DNA from: Shimia sediminis
GTDB taxonomy: Bacteria > Pseudomonadota > Alphaproteobacteria > Rhodobacterales > Rhodobacteraceae
NCBI RefSeq assembly: GCF_003990645.1
Contig: NZ_RYZK01000013.1
Coordinates: 1-64,000 of the forward strand
DNA: 64,000 bases
Direction of reading: 5' to 3'
Made by a program: the position numbers and the translations under genes. Positions within the stretch are counted from its first letter, which is position 1, and the number at the start of each line of letters is the position of its first letter. The notes below the pieces were generated by a model, which saw only the letters and a program-made list of their open reading frames with translations, ran no database searches and was not told the DNA's origin. Shown here one piece after another: positions 52,107-61,434 of this stretch.

Positions 52107-53609
52107 TTATTCCACCCAATGGGCGCGTTTGCCGATCTCGATATGGATCGATTTGACCTGCGTATATTCCTCGACACCCTGCATACCTGCTTCACGCCCC
52201 CAGCCAGAAGCCTTGAACCCGCCAATCGGCAATTCCGGACCGCCGGCCAAGGTGGTGTTCACCCAGAACCGACCCGCCTGAACACGGCGCGATACGGTCA
52301 GTGCGGTATCAAGGTTCTTGCTCCAGACACTCGCAGCCAATCCGTATTCGGTGTCATTGGCAATCTCGATGGCTTCATCAAGCGTGTCAAACGGGATCAC
52401 CACGATCACGGGTCCAAATATCTCTTCGCGAGCCACGGCCATGTCATTGGTTACATTGGTGAACACGGTTGGTTCGATGTACTGGCCGCCTGCGATATCC
52501 AGAACACCGCCGCCGGTGACCAGCGTTGCGCCCTCTTCCTGCCCCTTGGCGATGTAGGACAGGATTGTGCGGTTCTGGGCATCCGTAGTGATGGCCCCGG
52601 CCTGGGTTGTCTCGTCCAGCGGATCGCCCACGCGCACCTTGCGCAGCTTTTCGACGACCATGTCGGCAAACTTGTCTGCCACCGAGCGTTCCACCAGCAG
52701 ACGCGAGCCCGACACACAGCACTGACCGGTGTTGAAGGCGATGCCGAATGCCACGCCGTCTGCCGCATCCTCAAGGTCGGCATCGGCGAACACGATCTGT
52801 GGATTCTTTCCGCCGAGCTCAAGACCCAGCTTTTTGAAGTTAGACTTGCCGGTGGCCTCCACCACCGCGCGGCCGACGTTGGTCGATCCGGTAAAGGACA
52901 GCATGTCCACATCCATATGTTCCGCCATTTTCTGGCCGATGCTGCTGCCGGAGCCTGTCACCACATTGAACACACCGTCGGGCAGGCCTGCCTCACTCAT
53001 GATCTCGGCCAGCAACAGCGTCGTGGCGCTTGTCACTTCCGAAGGTTTGGCCACAAGCGAGCAACCCGAGGCGAGGATATAGGGCACCCGCTCGCAGAGG
53101 ATCAGGAATGGGAAGTTCCACGGCGTAATCAAACCAACCACGCCCACGGGTTCGCGCGTCACAACACCAAAGGCGCCATCGCCGCTGTTGTTGTAGCTGT
53201 CCCCATGCAGCGACCGGGCCAGTCCGGCGGCAAATTCGAACATGCCGACACAGCCGCCAACTTCGCCACGCGCCTGCGCAATGGGCTTGCCGTTTTCAAG
53301 CGTTTCCCAATAGGCAATCTCGTCCGTACGGGCCCGGATCAGCTCGGCTGTTTTCAACAACACCGCAGCGCGGTCTGCTCCTGAGAGGCCACACCATCGG
53401 CGGTCGTTGAAAGCCGCCCGCGCCGAGGCCACAGCCGCATCCAGGTCGTCTGTCGTACAACGTGGGATACGCGTCACTGCCACACCATGCCCGGGCGAGG
53501 CTCGTTCGAAAACGTCGCGGTCCCCGGCCTCGACCCATTTTCCGTCCAGGAAAAACCCGAACTCACGTGGCTCTGATGGCAGGCTCAGGATGGCTGAGGC
53601 TTTGTCCAT
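52107..53609 (-). CDS. NAD(P)-dependent aldehyde dehydrogenase
   Basis: 500 residues. Catalytic Cys298 in FNTGQCCVSGSRL and Glu264 in LELGGKNPQIV; the cofactor motif near TGSTNVGRAV. Complete. It would oxidise the aldehyde made by the GMC enzyme or the zinc alcohol dehydrogenase to an acid. The start lies 18 bases after the upstream gene. Confidence 0.95.
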   Translation of the reverse strand: MDKASAILSLPSEPREFGFFLDGKWVEAGDRDVFERASPGHGVAVTRIPRCTTDDLDAAVASARAAFNDRRWCGLSGADRAAVLLKTAELIRARTDEIAYWETLENGKPIAQARGEVGGCVGMFEFAAGLARSLHGDSYNNSGDGAFGVVTREPVGVVGLITPWNFPFLILCERVPYILASGCSLVAKPSEVTSATTLLLAEIMSEAGLPDGVFNVVTGSGSSIGQKMAEHMDVDMLSFTGSTNVGRAVVEATGKSNFKKLGLELGGKNPQIVFADADLEDAADGVAFGIAFNTGQCCVSGSRLLVERSVADKFADMVVEKLRKVRVGDPLDETTQAGAITTDAQNRTILSYIAKGQEEGATLVTGGGVLDIAGGQYIEPTVFTNVTNDMAVAREEIFGPVIVVIPFDTLDEAIEIANDTEYGLAASVWSKNLDTALTVSRRVQAGRFWVNTTLAGGPELPIGGFKASGWGREAGMQGVEEYTQVKSIHIEIGKRAHWVE

Positions 53610-53627
53610 GGCTTCGATCTCACTTCT

Positions 53628-54659
53628 TTACATCACGATTTGGGTTTTGAGGTCTTGCGGCCGGTCGGCAAAGCTGTCGAAGGCCCGTTGGATATCGGCC
53701 AACGGATAACTTGCACCGGTGAACAGGGTTGTGTCGATCCGCCCATGTGTCAGCAGCGTCAGCGCATCGTGCATGTCCTGCCCCATACCCGCGACGGACC
53801 CCTTGATCGAGTTTTCCTGTAGGATGGTCCTGAGGATATCCAGCGGCAGGGTTTCGCCAGCGCCGGTGATGCCAAAGGCGGCAACATGGCCCCCCTTGCG
53901 GATCAGTTCACAGGCCTGTTCGTAGAGCGCAGGCAATCCAACGCTTTCGATCACCACGTCGGCGCCACGCCCCTGCGTATGGGCCAGTACGGTTTCCTTC
54001 AGCTTGGCCGGGTCAGTCACGCCCACGTCCGCGCCAGCCGCCAGCGCCATCTCAATGCGCTCTTCCGACAAGTCGGCCACGATGATCGGTGCCGCACCGA
54101 TGGTGCGCAGCAACTGCACGTGCAGATTGCCAATTGGACCGGCCCCCAGCACCACAACCGATTGCCCAAAGGTGATGTTGGCCTTGCGCGCGCAGCGCAC
54201 CACACAGGCCAGCGGCTCGGTCAGGGCCAGCACCTCGGGGGCAACATCCGCCGGCGCAGGAATAACCAGACGGGCAGGCACCGAGATGTATTCGGCAAAT
54301 GCGCCGTCCATGGTGATGCCCATCTGCTGCATGTCCGGGCAGTTCAGGATTTCGTTACGACGACACCAAAAGCAGGTGCCGCAGCCAATGTTCATGTCCA
54401 CGACCACCGGCTCACCAATTCGCAATCCGTCGACATCGGCGCCCAGTGCGGCAATCGTTCCGGTAAACTCGTGCCCCGGGATCATCGGCAGGTTCTCTGC
54501 CGCGTAGTTACCGTGAAAGATATGCATGTCGGTGCCACAGATCCCCACCCGGGAGATCCGGATCAGCGCCTCACCCCGACCCGGTTCAGGCCGCGCAATC
54601 TCGCGCAGCGCAAACTTACCCGGTGCAATCAGAACCGCAGCCTGCATGGTCGGGGTCAT
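53628..54659 (-). CDS. Zinc-dependent alcohol/polyol dehydrogenase
   Basis: 343 residues, MDR fold. Catalytic zinc ligands Cys/His/Glu in GICGTDMHIFHG and IPGHEFTG; four structural-zinc cysteines in GCGTCFWCRRNEILNC. NAD-binding VVVLGAGPIGNLHVQLL. Similar to sorbitol and threonine dehydrogenases. It probably oxidises the imported alcohol. Start overlaps the permease stop (ATGA). Confidence 0.93.
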   Translation of the reverse strand: MTPTMQAAVLIAPGKFALREIARPEPGRGEALIRISRVGICGTDMHIFHGNYAAENLPMIPGHEFTGTIAALGADVDGLRIGEPVVVDMNIGCGTCFWCRRNEILNCPDMQQMGITMDGAFAEYISVPARLVIPAPADVAPEVLALTEPLACVVRCARKANITFGQSVVVLGAGPIGNLHVQLLRTIGAAPIIVADLSEERIEMALAAGADVGVTDPAKLKETVLAHTQGRGADVVIESVGLPALYEQACELIRKGGHVAAFGITGAGETLPLDILRTILQENSIKGSVAGMGQDMHDALTLLTHGRIDTTLFTGASYPLADIQRAFDSFADRPQDLKTQIVM

Positions 54660-55597
54660 TTGACCACCCTCAACTTGGTACGATCAATGGTCAGGGCAAT
54701 GGCCGCAATCAGAACCAGACCAAAGACCATCTGCTGCTTGGTGGCGTCGATCTCGAAGTACAGCATCGAGGACCGGATCACGGCCACGATCAAGGTCCCG
54801 ATCAGCGTGTTGATCACGCCCCCGACACCGCCGGTCAGAGGCGTTCCCCCCACCAGCACCGCAACGATCGCGGGCAACAGGAAGCCATTGGCAAGTGTCG
54901 GAGACCCGCCACTCAGCTTGACCGAGAACAAGAGACCCGCAATCGCCGCCAACAGCCCAGAGAGCGCAAAAGCCATGATTTTGATACGGGTCACGTTCAG
55001 GCCAGAAGCCACAGCGGCGGGTTCTCCGGCACCCACGGCCTTGAGCGCGCGGCCAAAGGTCGTTCGGGATTGCAGGAAATAGGTCGCCAACACCAGGAAA
55101 GCACCGATGAATATCTCATGCGGAATACCCGCGGTGTTGCCGGTCATCCAGCCAAACGTGTTGTCACGCAAGGTGGCGTCCATGAACAACGCCCGCTGGC
55201 CGGACAGCCATTGCGCCGTCGAAAAGGCGATACCGCCAATGGCCAGCGTAGAGATAAACGACGGCACAAAGAGCTTTGTCGTGACATAGCCCGACAGCCC
55301 TCCCAGCACAAAGCCGGCCAGGATACAGATCAGCGCCGTGCCGACGCCATAGGTTGGCAGGGCAATGGTGGCAACCACCGTCGTCATATTGGCCACGGAC
55401 TGGGCGGACAGGTCGATCCCCCCGATGTAAATGGCAAAGGTCATGCCCAGGGCCATGATGAACAGCGGCACGATATCCGCCGCCATGGCGATCAGGTTCT
55501 GCGGGCGCAAGAAGTTCGCGTCAGCAATGCCCACAATCACAACCAAAGCCAGTAGCGTGATCCAGGGCAGATGCGGTTTGATACGTTCAAAATCCAT
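54656..55597 (-). CDS. Sugar-type ABC transporter permease (RbsC-like), second
   Basis: 313 residues, 8-10 hydrophobic segments. The permease loop YVTTKLFVPSFISTLAIGGIAF and the late GVGGVINTLIGTLIVAVI region match ribose-type permeases. With the other permease gene it would form a heterodimeric channel. 10 bases after the ATPase gene. Confidence 0.92.
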   Translation of the reverse strand: MDFERIKPHLPWITLLALVVIVGIADANFLRPQNLIAMAADIVPLFIMALGMTFAIYIGGIDLSAQSVANMTTVVATIALPTYGVGTALICILAGFVLGGLSGYVTTKLFVPSFISTLAIGGIAFSTAQWLSGQRALFMDATLRDNTFGWMTGNTAGIPHEIFIGAFLVLATYFLQSRTTFGRALKAVGAGEPAAVASGLNVTRIKIMAFALSGLLAAIAGLLFSVKLSGGSPTLANGFLLPAIVAVLVGGTPLTGGVGGVINTLIGTLIVAVIRSSMLYFEIDATKQQMVFGLVLIAAIALTIDRTKLRVVK

Positions 55598-55607
55598 AAA
55601 CTCAGCC

Positions 55608-57119
55608 TCAGATCATGTGGTGGACAAGGTCAAACAAGCTCGGCTTGTTGCCCGGTTCGCAGGCGAACTGCTTCTGGGCTATGCCGTCCTTGAGAACGAT
55701 GATGGTGTGTGACAGGCCGATGGCCTCTTCCAGCGTGTCGGCAACGAGGACAATTCCGACGCCGTCATCCGACATCTCGCGCACCATGTCATAGACGTCT
55801 TCCTTGGCGCCGATGTCCAAGCCACGTGTCGGGTGGTCAAGCAGGATGATATCCGACCCGCCAGAGCGCCACTTGGCCAGAACCACCTTTTGCTGGTTGC
55901 CGCCGGACAGGCCGCCGCAATCCTTGTAGACGTCCGGTGTCTTGATCGCGAGCCGGTCAATCCATTCGCGGGCCAGATCCTTTTCGGCACTAATGCGCAA
56001 AACGCCGCCCCGGTTGGCATAGTTCCTCATCTGGCTGAGCGTCATGTTTTCATAGACGTTCATACCCCCAACAATGCCTTCGACCTTGCGTTCCCGAGGG
56101 GTATACCCAACGCCCAAAGACACGGCGTTTTGCGCGGTGAACCTGGACATCACGCGGCCCTTGAGGCTCACCTTGCCCTCCGAGGGGGCTTCCAGACCAA
56201 AGATCGTCCGCAGGATCGCCTCGCGGCCGGAGCCTTCGGTGCCGACCAGGCACAAAACCTCGCCAGGGTGCAGGTCAAACGAGATGTTCTGATACCTGGT
56301 GCCCGCCGAGACATTTTCGAACGACACCAGCGGTGGCGCGTCAGCCTGGTAAGGTTTTTGCTTTTGTTCGCGGTAGTATTCCTTGTCGACGTCGCGTCCC
56401 ACCATCTTGTGCTGGATGCTGTCTACATCCGCTTCGTCATGGCCCACCACGTCGACGACTTCGCCGTCTTTCATCACGTAGATGCGGTCGCTCAGCTCCA
56501 GCACCTCATCCATGCGGTGGCTGACAAAAATGAACGAGGCCCGGCTGGTCAGGTCCCGCACCAGCGAGAACAACAGCTCGACCTCTTCACGCGCCAGAAC
56601 CGACGTTGGTTCGTCCAAAAGGATCACAAGATCGCCATCAACCCGCTCTTCCAGCGTCAGCACCTTGGCCAGTTCCACCAACTGCCGCTGCGCAAAGGAC
56701 AGCGACGACGTGATGGTGGCCGGGTCGATGTCCAGCTTCACCTTGGCCAATTGCGCCTTGGCGGCTGCGGACATGGCCTTCCAGTTGATGACCCCAAAGC
56801 TCACGAACTGCTGCTCGAAGCCCAGAAAGATGTTCTCCATCACCGTCAGGTTGGTGATCAGGGATTGTTCCTGAAACACCATGCCGATGCCATGATCCAT
56901 GGCCTGCCGCGGGTTCTGGAAACGCACCTTGGTGCCGTCGATGGTGATGTCACCGCCATCCGGTTGATAGGCGCCGTAGATCACCTTCATCAGAGTGGAT
57001 TTTCCTGCACCGTTTTCGCCGACGAGGCCGACGATCTCGCCGCGCCCGATCTTGAAATCGATGGCCTTCAGCGCGTGCACGCCGGGAAATTTCTTGTCGA
57101 CTTTGCGTAGCTCGTACAT
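55608..57119 (-). CDS. Sugar-type ABC transporter ATPase (RbsA-like, two ABC domains)
   Basis: 503 residues with two ATPase domains. The first has Walker A GENGAGKST (34-42), an LSFAQRQLVELAKVL signature region and ILLDEPTSV; the second has a degenerate Walker A (LVGTEGSGREA) and a good LSGGNQQKVVLAKW. This is the usual asymmetry of RbsA-type proteins. It powers uptake by the flanking permeases. Confidence 0.94.
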   Translation of the reverse strand: MYELRKVDKKFPGVHALKAIDFKIGRGEIVGLVGENGAGKSTLMKVIYGAYQPDGGDITIDGTKVRFQNPRQAMDHGIGMVFQEQSLITNLTVMENIFLGFEQQFVSFGVINWKAMSAAAKAQLAKVKLDIDPATITSSLSFAQRQLVELAKVLTLEERVDGDLVILLDEPTSVLAREEVELLFSLVRDLTSRASFIFVSHRMDEVLELSDRIYVMKDGEVVDVVGHDEADVDSIQHKMVGRDVDKEYYREQKQKPYQADAPPLVSFENVSAGTRYQNISFDLHPGEVLCLVGTEGSGREAILRTIFGLEAPSEGKVSLKGRVMSRFTAQNAVSLGVGYTPRERKVEGIVGGMNVYENMTLSQMRNYANRGGVLRISAEKDLAREWIDRLAIKTPDVYKDCGGLSGGNQQKVVLAKWRSGGSDIILLDHPTRGLDIGAKEDVYDMVREMSDDGVGIVLVADTLEEAIGLSHTIIVLKDGIAQKQFACEPGNKPSLFDLVHHMI

Positions 57120-57128
57120 CCCGGCCCC

Positions 57129-58094
57129 CTATTTCACAAAGGTCACGGATTTGCGGTCGGTCGACAGGACCACCGCAGCGATCACGAGCGCACCCAGCAC
57201 GCCATCCTGTACGTACCCGGGCAGTCCGATCACCACCATGCCGTTGTTGATGACGTTCACGATCAGCACCCCGATCAGCGTGTTCCACACGCCACCGATT
57301 CCGCCCCAAAGGGCCGTGCCCCCGACCACAACCGAGGTGATCGACACAAACATGAAATTCGATCCCGTCGCCGTCTCGGCGATGCCGATCCGCCCCACAG
57401 CGAGTAGCGCGCCGACGGCGTAGAACACGCCAGCCAGGGCAAACCCCATGACGCGCACGCGGTTGACGTTCAGACCCGAGGCATGCGCCAGATCCTCGCC
57501 ACCGCCAACCGCGTAAAAGTTGCGGCCCAGCGTGGTGCGTGTCTGGATGAACCAAGCGATCAAAAGAAAGGCAACGGCGACATAACACATGATGGGGAAA
57601 CCGAACCAACGGGTGGTCAGCAACCCCCGGAACAATTCGTCCTCAACCCGGATGCGATCCCCACCGGTCAAAAGCAGGGCAAAGCCCGTACCTACAAATC
57701 CCATGGCCAGAGAGGCCATGAAAGACGGAATCTTTAGTTTCACATGAACCAGCCCGTTAATCAGGCCGACAATGCCCCCCACAACCAACGCCAAGGGAAG
57801 CGCAAGCCACGCCACTGAGGCCAATGTGCCCCCCCACGCGATGAAGGCAAAGGCGAAGATCACCGCACAGACGGAAACCGTGCCCTCCATGGACAGGTCG
57901 ATCGATCCCATGATGATGATGAATGTCACGCCAATCGCCACCATGAGGGCAGGCGCGGATGATATCCCGATCCGGGCAAAGTTGCGCATCGAGAAGAAAC
58001 GCGGCTCCATCGCGGCGAAAAACAATATCAGGACGATCAGGACAATTAGGGGCGCCCACTTCACAAGCAGCTCCCGGGTCAACACAGTGCCCAC
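57129..58094 (-). CDS. Sugar-type ABC transporter permease (RbsC-like), first
   Basis: 321 residues from GTG 58094, which follows GAGGAGGAG. 8-10 membrane segments with GSIDLSMEGTVSVCAVIFAF and IGGVWNTLIGVLIVNVINNGM. A frame opening at 58145 adds sequence that is not membrane-like. 9 bases before the ATPase gene. Confidence 0.9.
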   Translation of the reverse strand: MGTVLTRELLVKWAPLIVLIVLILFFAAMEPRFFSMRNFARIGISSAPALMVAIGVTFIIIMGSIDLSMEGTVSVCAVIFAFAFIAWGGTLASVAWLALPLALVVGGIVGLINGLVHVKLKIPSFMASLAMGFVGTGFALLLTGGDRIRVEDELFRGLLTTRWFGFPIMCYVAVAFLLIAWFIQTRTTLGRNFYAVGGGEDLAHASGLNVNRVRVMGFALAGVFYAVGALLAVGRIGIAETATGSNFMFVSITSVVVGGTALWGGIGGVWNTLIGVLIVNVINNGMVVIGLPGYVQDGVLGALVIAAVVLSTDRKSVTFVK

Positions 58095-58198
58095 GCGCTC
58101 CTCCTCAGGTATTATGCGAAAACATGCCCTGCATTCAGGGCGCAAACCGAACTTCGGTCAAGTGGGCCGCTGCTGAGCGGCCCACCAAGCCAAGAGGC

Positions 58199-59308
58199 TT
58201 ACTTGTACATGATCTGACCGTTCGACGGACCCCAGAAGTCGGTCCAGTCGTAGGTCGGAACACTTTCGATAAAGTTGGCTTTGAACTCTTTCGCATCTTC
58301 CGGCGTGATGAACACAGTCGGGCCATAGAACTCACGGTGCTCATGTGGTTCGTCCGATGGTTTGAACGTGCCGATTGCAGCGTGATAGGCCAGCGCCGCG
58401 GTAATGCCGCCACCCCAGTGCGGGTTGGTGAACACGGTCGCCAGGATCTTGCCCTGGGCCACGAGTTCCACCGCCTGCGGGTTACCGTCGTAAGACACGA
58501 TCGGCATGTCATCGATACCTTCAGCGCGCAGGGCCTCAAGAACACCGTAGGCAATGGTGTCATTGGCGCAGTGCACACCCGTGATTTCGTCACCGTACCG
58601 GGTCAGGAAGGCGCTCATCACCTGATTGGCCTTTTGCGTATCCCAGTCTGCAGGCTCTGCCGCCAGCAGTTCGACATCCGGATAATCCTTCAGAGCGTTC
58701 TTCAGACCGTTCAAGCGTTCAATCGCCGGGTTGTTCGAGGCAATGCCACCCAGATGTACAACACCGCCTTTGCCGCCCATGGCCTCCAGCAGGATGCGCG
58801 CGGTTTGCTCGGCGGGACCTTCGTCCGACCAGCTCATGTGGCTGACATAGTTGTCGCCAAAGTCCCACGGATGCAGGTCGTCGGTCTTGTTCCAAAGGGT
58901 CGAGACAAAACCACCGGCTGCGGCCACCGCTTCCACCACCGGGCGCGCATTGGGCGCATCGTTGGTGTCAATCGCCAGGGCGAGGTTGCCGTTGGTTTTG
59001 GCCAGGATCGCTTTGACATCTGCCAGCGACTTTTCGGATGACCCCTCATTGATCAGGTGGGTCAGGAAATCCTTGGACTTGCCGAGGCTCTCAACAAAGG
59101 CCTCGCCACCGGAAACGATTTCGTTCCAGTAGGGGTTGGTGCGGTTGCGATACGACCAGGCAACAGCCGGATCGGTCAAAGCCGCGCGGGCCATGCCCGG
59201 ACCGAACATACTTGTGGCGGCAACTCCTCCGAGCCCATAGGCACCGGCCAACAGGAAATTTCGACGATTGATCGTCTCCTGCTCGATGTACTTCTTGATG
59301 AATGACAT
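58199..59308 (-). CDS. Sugar-type ABC transporter substrate-binding protein, Tat-exported
   Basis: 369 residues from ATG 59308 after GGGAGGACC. The N-terminus has a twin-arginine motif, INRRNFLLAGAYGLGG, and an AxA cleavage near MARA. The mature part is a type I binding fold (YRNRTNPYWNEIVSGGEAF, LALAIDTNDAPNARPVVEAVAAAGG, HCANDTIAYGVLEALRAEG). Export in folded form is unusual for this family. It heads the operon, and its promoter region is shared with the TetR gene. Confidence 0.9.
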   Translation of the reverse strand: MSFIKKYIEQETINRRNFLLAGAYGLGGVAATSMFGPGMARAALTDPAVAWSYRNRTNPYWNEIVSGGEAFVESLGKSKDFLTHLINEGSSEKSLADVKAILAKTNGNLALAIDTNDAPNARPVVEAVAAAGGFVSTLWNKTDDLHPWDFGDNYVSHMSWSDEGPAEQTARILLEAMGGKGGVVHLGGIASNNPAIERLNGLKNALKDYPDVELLAAEPADWDTQKANQVMSAFLTRYGDEITGVHCANDTIAYGVLEALRAEGIDDMPIVSYDGNPQAVELVAQGKILATVFTNPHWGGGITAALAYHAAIGTFKPSDEPHEHREFYGPTVFITPEDAKEFKANFIESVPTYDWTDFWGPSNGQIMYK

Positions 59309-59401
59309 GCGGTCCTCCCTTTCAGCATTCACTTACGACATCGGAACCAAGGTAATTCAACATCCACCCAGGCTCGCCGTCGCTTCTTCAGCACTTAATG
59401 C

Positions 59402-59417
59402 ACTAACCAGTTACTTC
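59402..59417. promoter_or_regulatory. Candidate TetR operator, site 3
   Basis: ACTAACCAGTTACTTC with the dyad TAACCAGTTA (59404-59413) between the divergent substrate-binding protein and TetR genes. It resembles sites 1 and 2 near 49.5 kb, sharing AACC and GTTACTT. The link to this TetR protein rests on position and similarity. Confidence 0.55.
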
Positions 59418-59576
59418 TTTACGAAACACTATGTCAAGCGCTAAGAATGAAGTACAAACAGTTTCAAACCTGTCGTCGGAAGCGCGTGTTTCCGTTCGAC
59501 ACACCGCCAGGAAATCCATTTCGGCCCACCAACCGGAACTTTTCCAAGACACCGACACGACAAGGGGACGGGACCA

Positions 59577-60212
59577 TTGGCTGAAGAAAAGAAAGCAAAA
59601 AAGCGCGACGCCGAAGCGACCAAGGCCAGAATTCTCCAGGCTGCAAAACGTGAGTTTGCCAAGCATGGTCTCGGGGGTGCGCGCGTGGACGAAATCGCCG
59701 ATCGGGCCCAGGCCAACAAGCGCATGATCTACCACTATTTCGGTGGCAAAGAAGACCTGTTCCGCATTGTTCTTGAAGAGGCTTATCTGGGGATTCGGAG
59801 CGCCGAGAAAAAACTCGACCTGGACGCATTGCCCCCATCCGAGGCCTTGGAATCCCTGGTGCGTTTCACTTGGAATTACTATCTCAAGAACCCCGAGTTT
59901 ATCACCTTGGTGAACAGTGAAAACCTGCATCGCGCCAAACATATCAAGACCTTACCAAGCCTTCCCAATGCTATGCGCGGGCTGGTTGGCATGGTCGAGA
60001 ACATTCTGAAACGCGGCGAAGACAGCGGTGAGTTTCGCAAGGGGATAGACGCCGCACAGCTCAATATCACCATCGCTGCAATCGGGTACTATTACCTGAC
60101 GAACCGCTATACAGGCTCGTTTCTGTTCGAGCGTAACCTGATGGAAAAAGAAGCGCTTGAGGATCGTCTGGCCTTTAATGTGGAAACGATCCTCAGGCTG
60201 GTTCGAAGCTAG
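59577..60212 (+). CDS. TetR-family regulator of the ABC/alcohol operon
   Basis: 211 residues from TTG 59577, after AAGGGG. HTH: ATKARILQAAKREFAKHGLGGARVDEIADRAQANKRMIYHYFGGKEDLF. The C-terminal domain (about 85-200) contains NPEFITLVNSENLHRAKHIK and resembles the TetR-C regulators of catabolic operons. It diverges from the binding-protein gene, with a candidate operator between them, so self-control and control of the operon are likely. Confidence 0.92.
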   Translation: MAEEKKAKKRDAEATKARILQAAKREFAKHGLGGARVDEIADRAQANKRMIYHYFGGKEDLFRIVLEEAYLGIRSAEKKLDLDALPPSEALESLVRFTWNYYLKNPEFITLVNSENLHRAKHIKTLPSLPNAMRGLVGMVENILKRGEDSGEFRKGIDAAQLNITIAAIGYYYLTNRYTGSFLFERNLMEKEALEDRLAFNVETILRLVRS

Positions 60213-60225
60213 GGTTTCGCCAGTT

Positions 60226-60654
60226 TCAATGGGTCAAAAGTCCCGACTTTGCCAAGGCAAATTCGGCACAGGCAATGTCCTCGAAATCCTGCGCACCGGA
60301 CACGCCCAGCCCGCCGATCAAGACACCGTTCTCAAAGATCGGCAGCCCTCCTCCCCAGGTCAAAAGACGCGACCGCGTCCCTACCCCGAGGCTCAAGGTC
60401 GGGCTGGTCGCCATGCGCTCGCCAAACTCGGCAGTAGACTTGCGCAACATGGCTGCGGTGTGGGCTTTATCCGTCGCAAATTCTCCGATCACGGGCGAAA
60501 CGCCATCCCCCCGGCCAAACGCCACAAGAAATCCATGCGAATCAACGACGGCCACCGCAACCGACCAGACCTTGGACTGAGCATGGGCCAGCGCGCCATC
60601 GACAAGATCGCGAGCCACCGGGAACGCTATGTTACGGACTTCAATGCTTTTCAT
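60226..60654 (-). CDS. GlcG/HbpS-family protein
   Basis: 142 residues from ATG 60654 following GGAGG. GlcG/HbpS fold (IAFPVARDLVDGALAHAQ, VAVAVVDSHGFLVAFGR, LPIFENGVLIGGLGVSGA). Relatives bind heme or sit in glycolate/diol operons as accessory proteins. No signal peptide. Its 3' end is 13 bases from the TetR gene's; it may be part of the catabolic set, but this is not certain. Confidence 0.85.
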   Translation of the reverse strand: MKSIEVRNIAFPVARDLVDGALAHAQSKVWSVAVAVVDSHGFLVAFGRGDGVSPVIGEFATDKAHTAAMLRKSTAEFGERMATSPTLSLGVGTRSRLLTWGGGLPIFENGVLIGGLGVSGAQDFEDIACAEFALAKSGLLTH

Positions 60655-60786
60655 GAGATCATCCTCCAATCATGAAAATGGGTTGTTTGACGTTCTGCGA
60701 TCTGACGTGCCCGGGGCACCTCCAAGCGCCAATCTCACACAAGTCATCGGGCGTCTTATGAAGAGAACCGGCACCGAATTACGCCG

Positions 60787-61434
60787 TTACCGGGCCTCGT
60801 GTTCCTTTTGAAAGTTGACACTTGTGCGCAGCCTTTGGGCCGCGTCTCTGAGGACATCCGTAATCTTGTCCTGCTCAGCAACCGGGCTGGACTGCCTGAA
60901 AACGCCCAGTGTCAAAAAGGCTTTGTTGTTCTGCACAACCGGACACAACAGGACCGGCACCGATGCGCTGTCAGCGGCGCGCGCCATGTAACGTCCTGCT
61001 GTCTGGCCCTTGAACCTTGTCTGCAGAGCGTAGCGCCCCGCTGCCGCAGGGTGTGCAAATCTTTTGCCTCGGCCGATTGAATATGGCCCCAGCTGCAAAG
61101 TGTTTTGCCGCAAGAACCCGACAAAGGCCGTCTGACGGGTCTGAATGCGCGCAAACCGCAAAAGAGGTCCCATGATGAACCCCGGATCCGGAAACCCCCA
61201 GGCAGAAAAACACAGTGCCAGGCACTCTGGACCAAGCATAAAGCGCCCTTGCATGTCCCGGGCCAACATGCGGCTGTCCTCCATCGCCGCGGTCTGGCGA
61301 TAGGCGGTGGATGGCGGAATGCCAGAGGCTTTGACCAACTGATACGGAGTATCAGCCGAAAGCGCGCGCGCGATGTTCAACAGCGCTTCCATCCGGTCGA
61401 TGGCCTTGTGATATGTTTGCCCGTTTTGCCCCAT
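60787..61434 (-). CDS. IclR-type regulator, second of a coupled pair
   Basis: 215 residues from ATG 61434, overlapping the stop of the upstream regulator (TAATG). The N-terminus (KAIDRMEALLNIARALSADTPYQLVKASGIPPSTAYRQTAAMEDSRML) is an IclR-type HTH. The effector half is only partly like the IclR ligand domain (GRYALQTRF, PVVQNNKAFLTLGVF). An earlier frame from 61500 overlaps the upstream gene and lacks support. Confidence 0.75.
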   Translation of the reverse strand: MGQNGQTYHKAIDRMEALLNIARALSADTPYQLVKASGIPPSTAYRQTAAMEDSRMLARDMQGRFMLGPECLALCFSAWGFPDPGFIMGPLLRFARIQTRQTAFVGFLRQNTLQLGPYSIGRGKRFAHPAAAGRYALQTRFKGQTAGRYMARAADSASVPVLLCPVVQNNKAFLTLGVFRQSSPVAEQDKITDVLRDAAQRLRTSVNFQKEHEAR

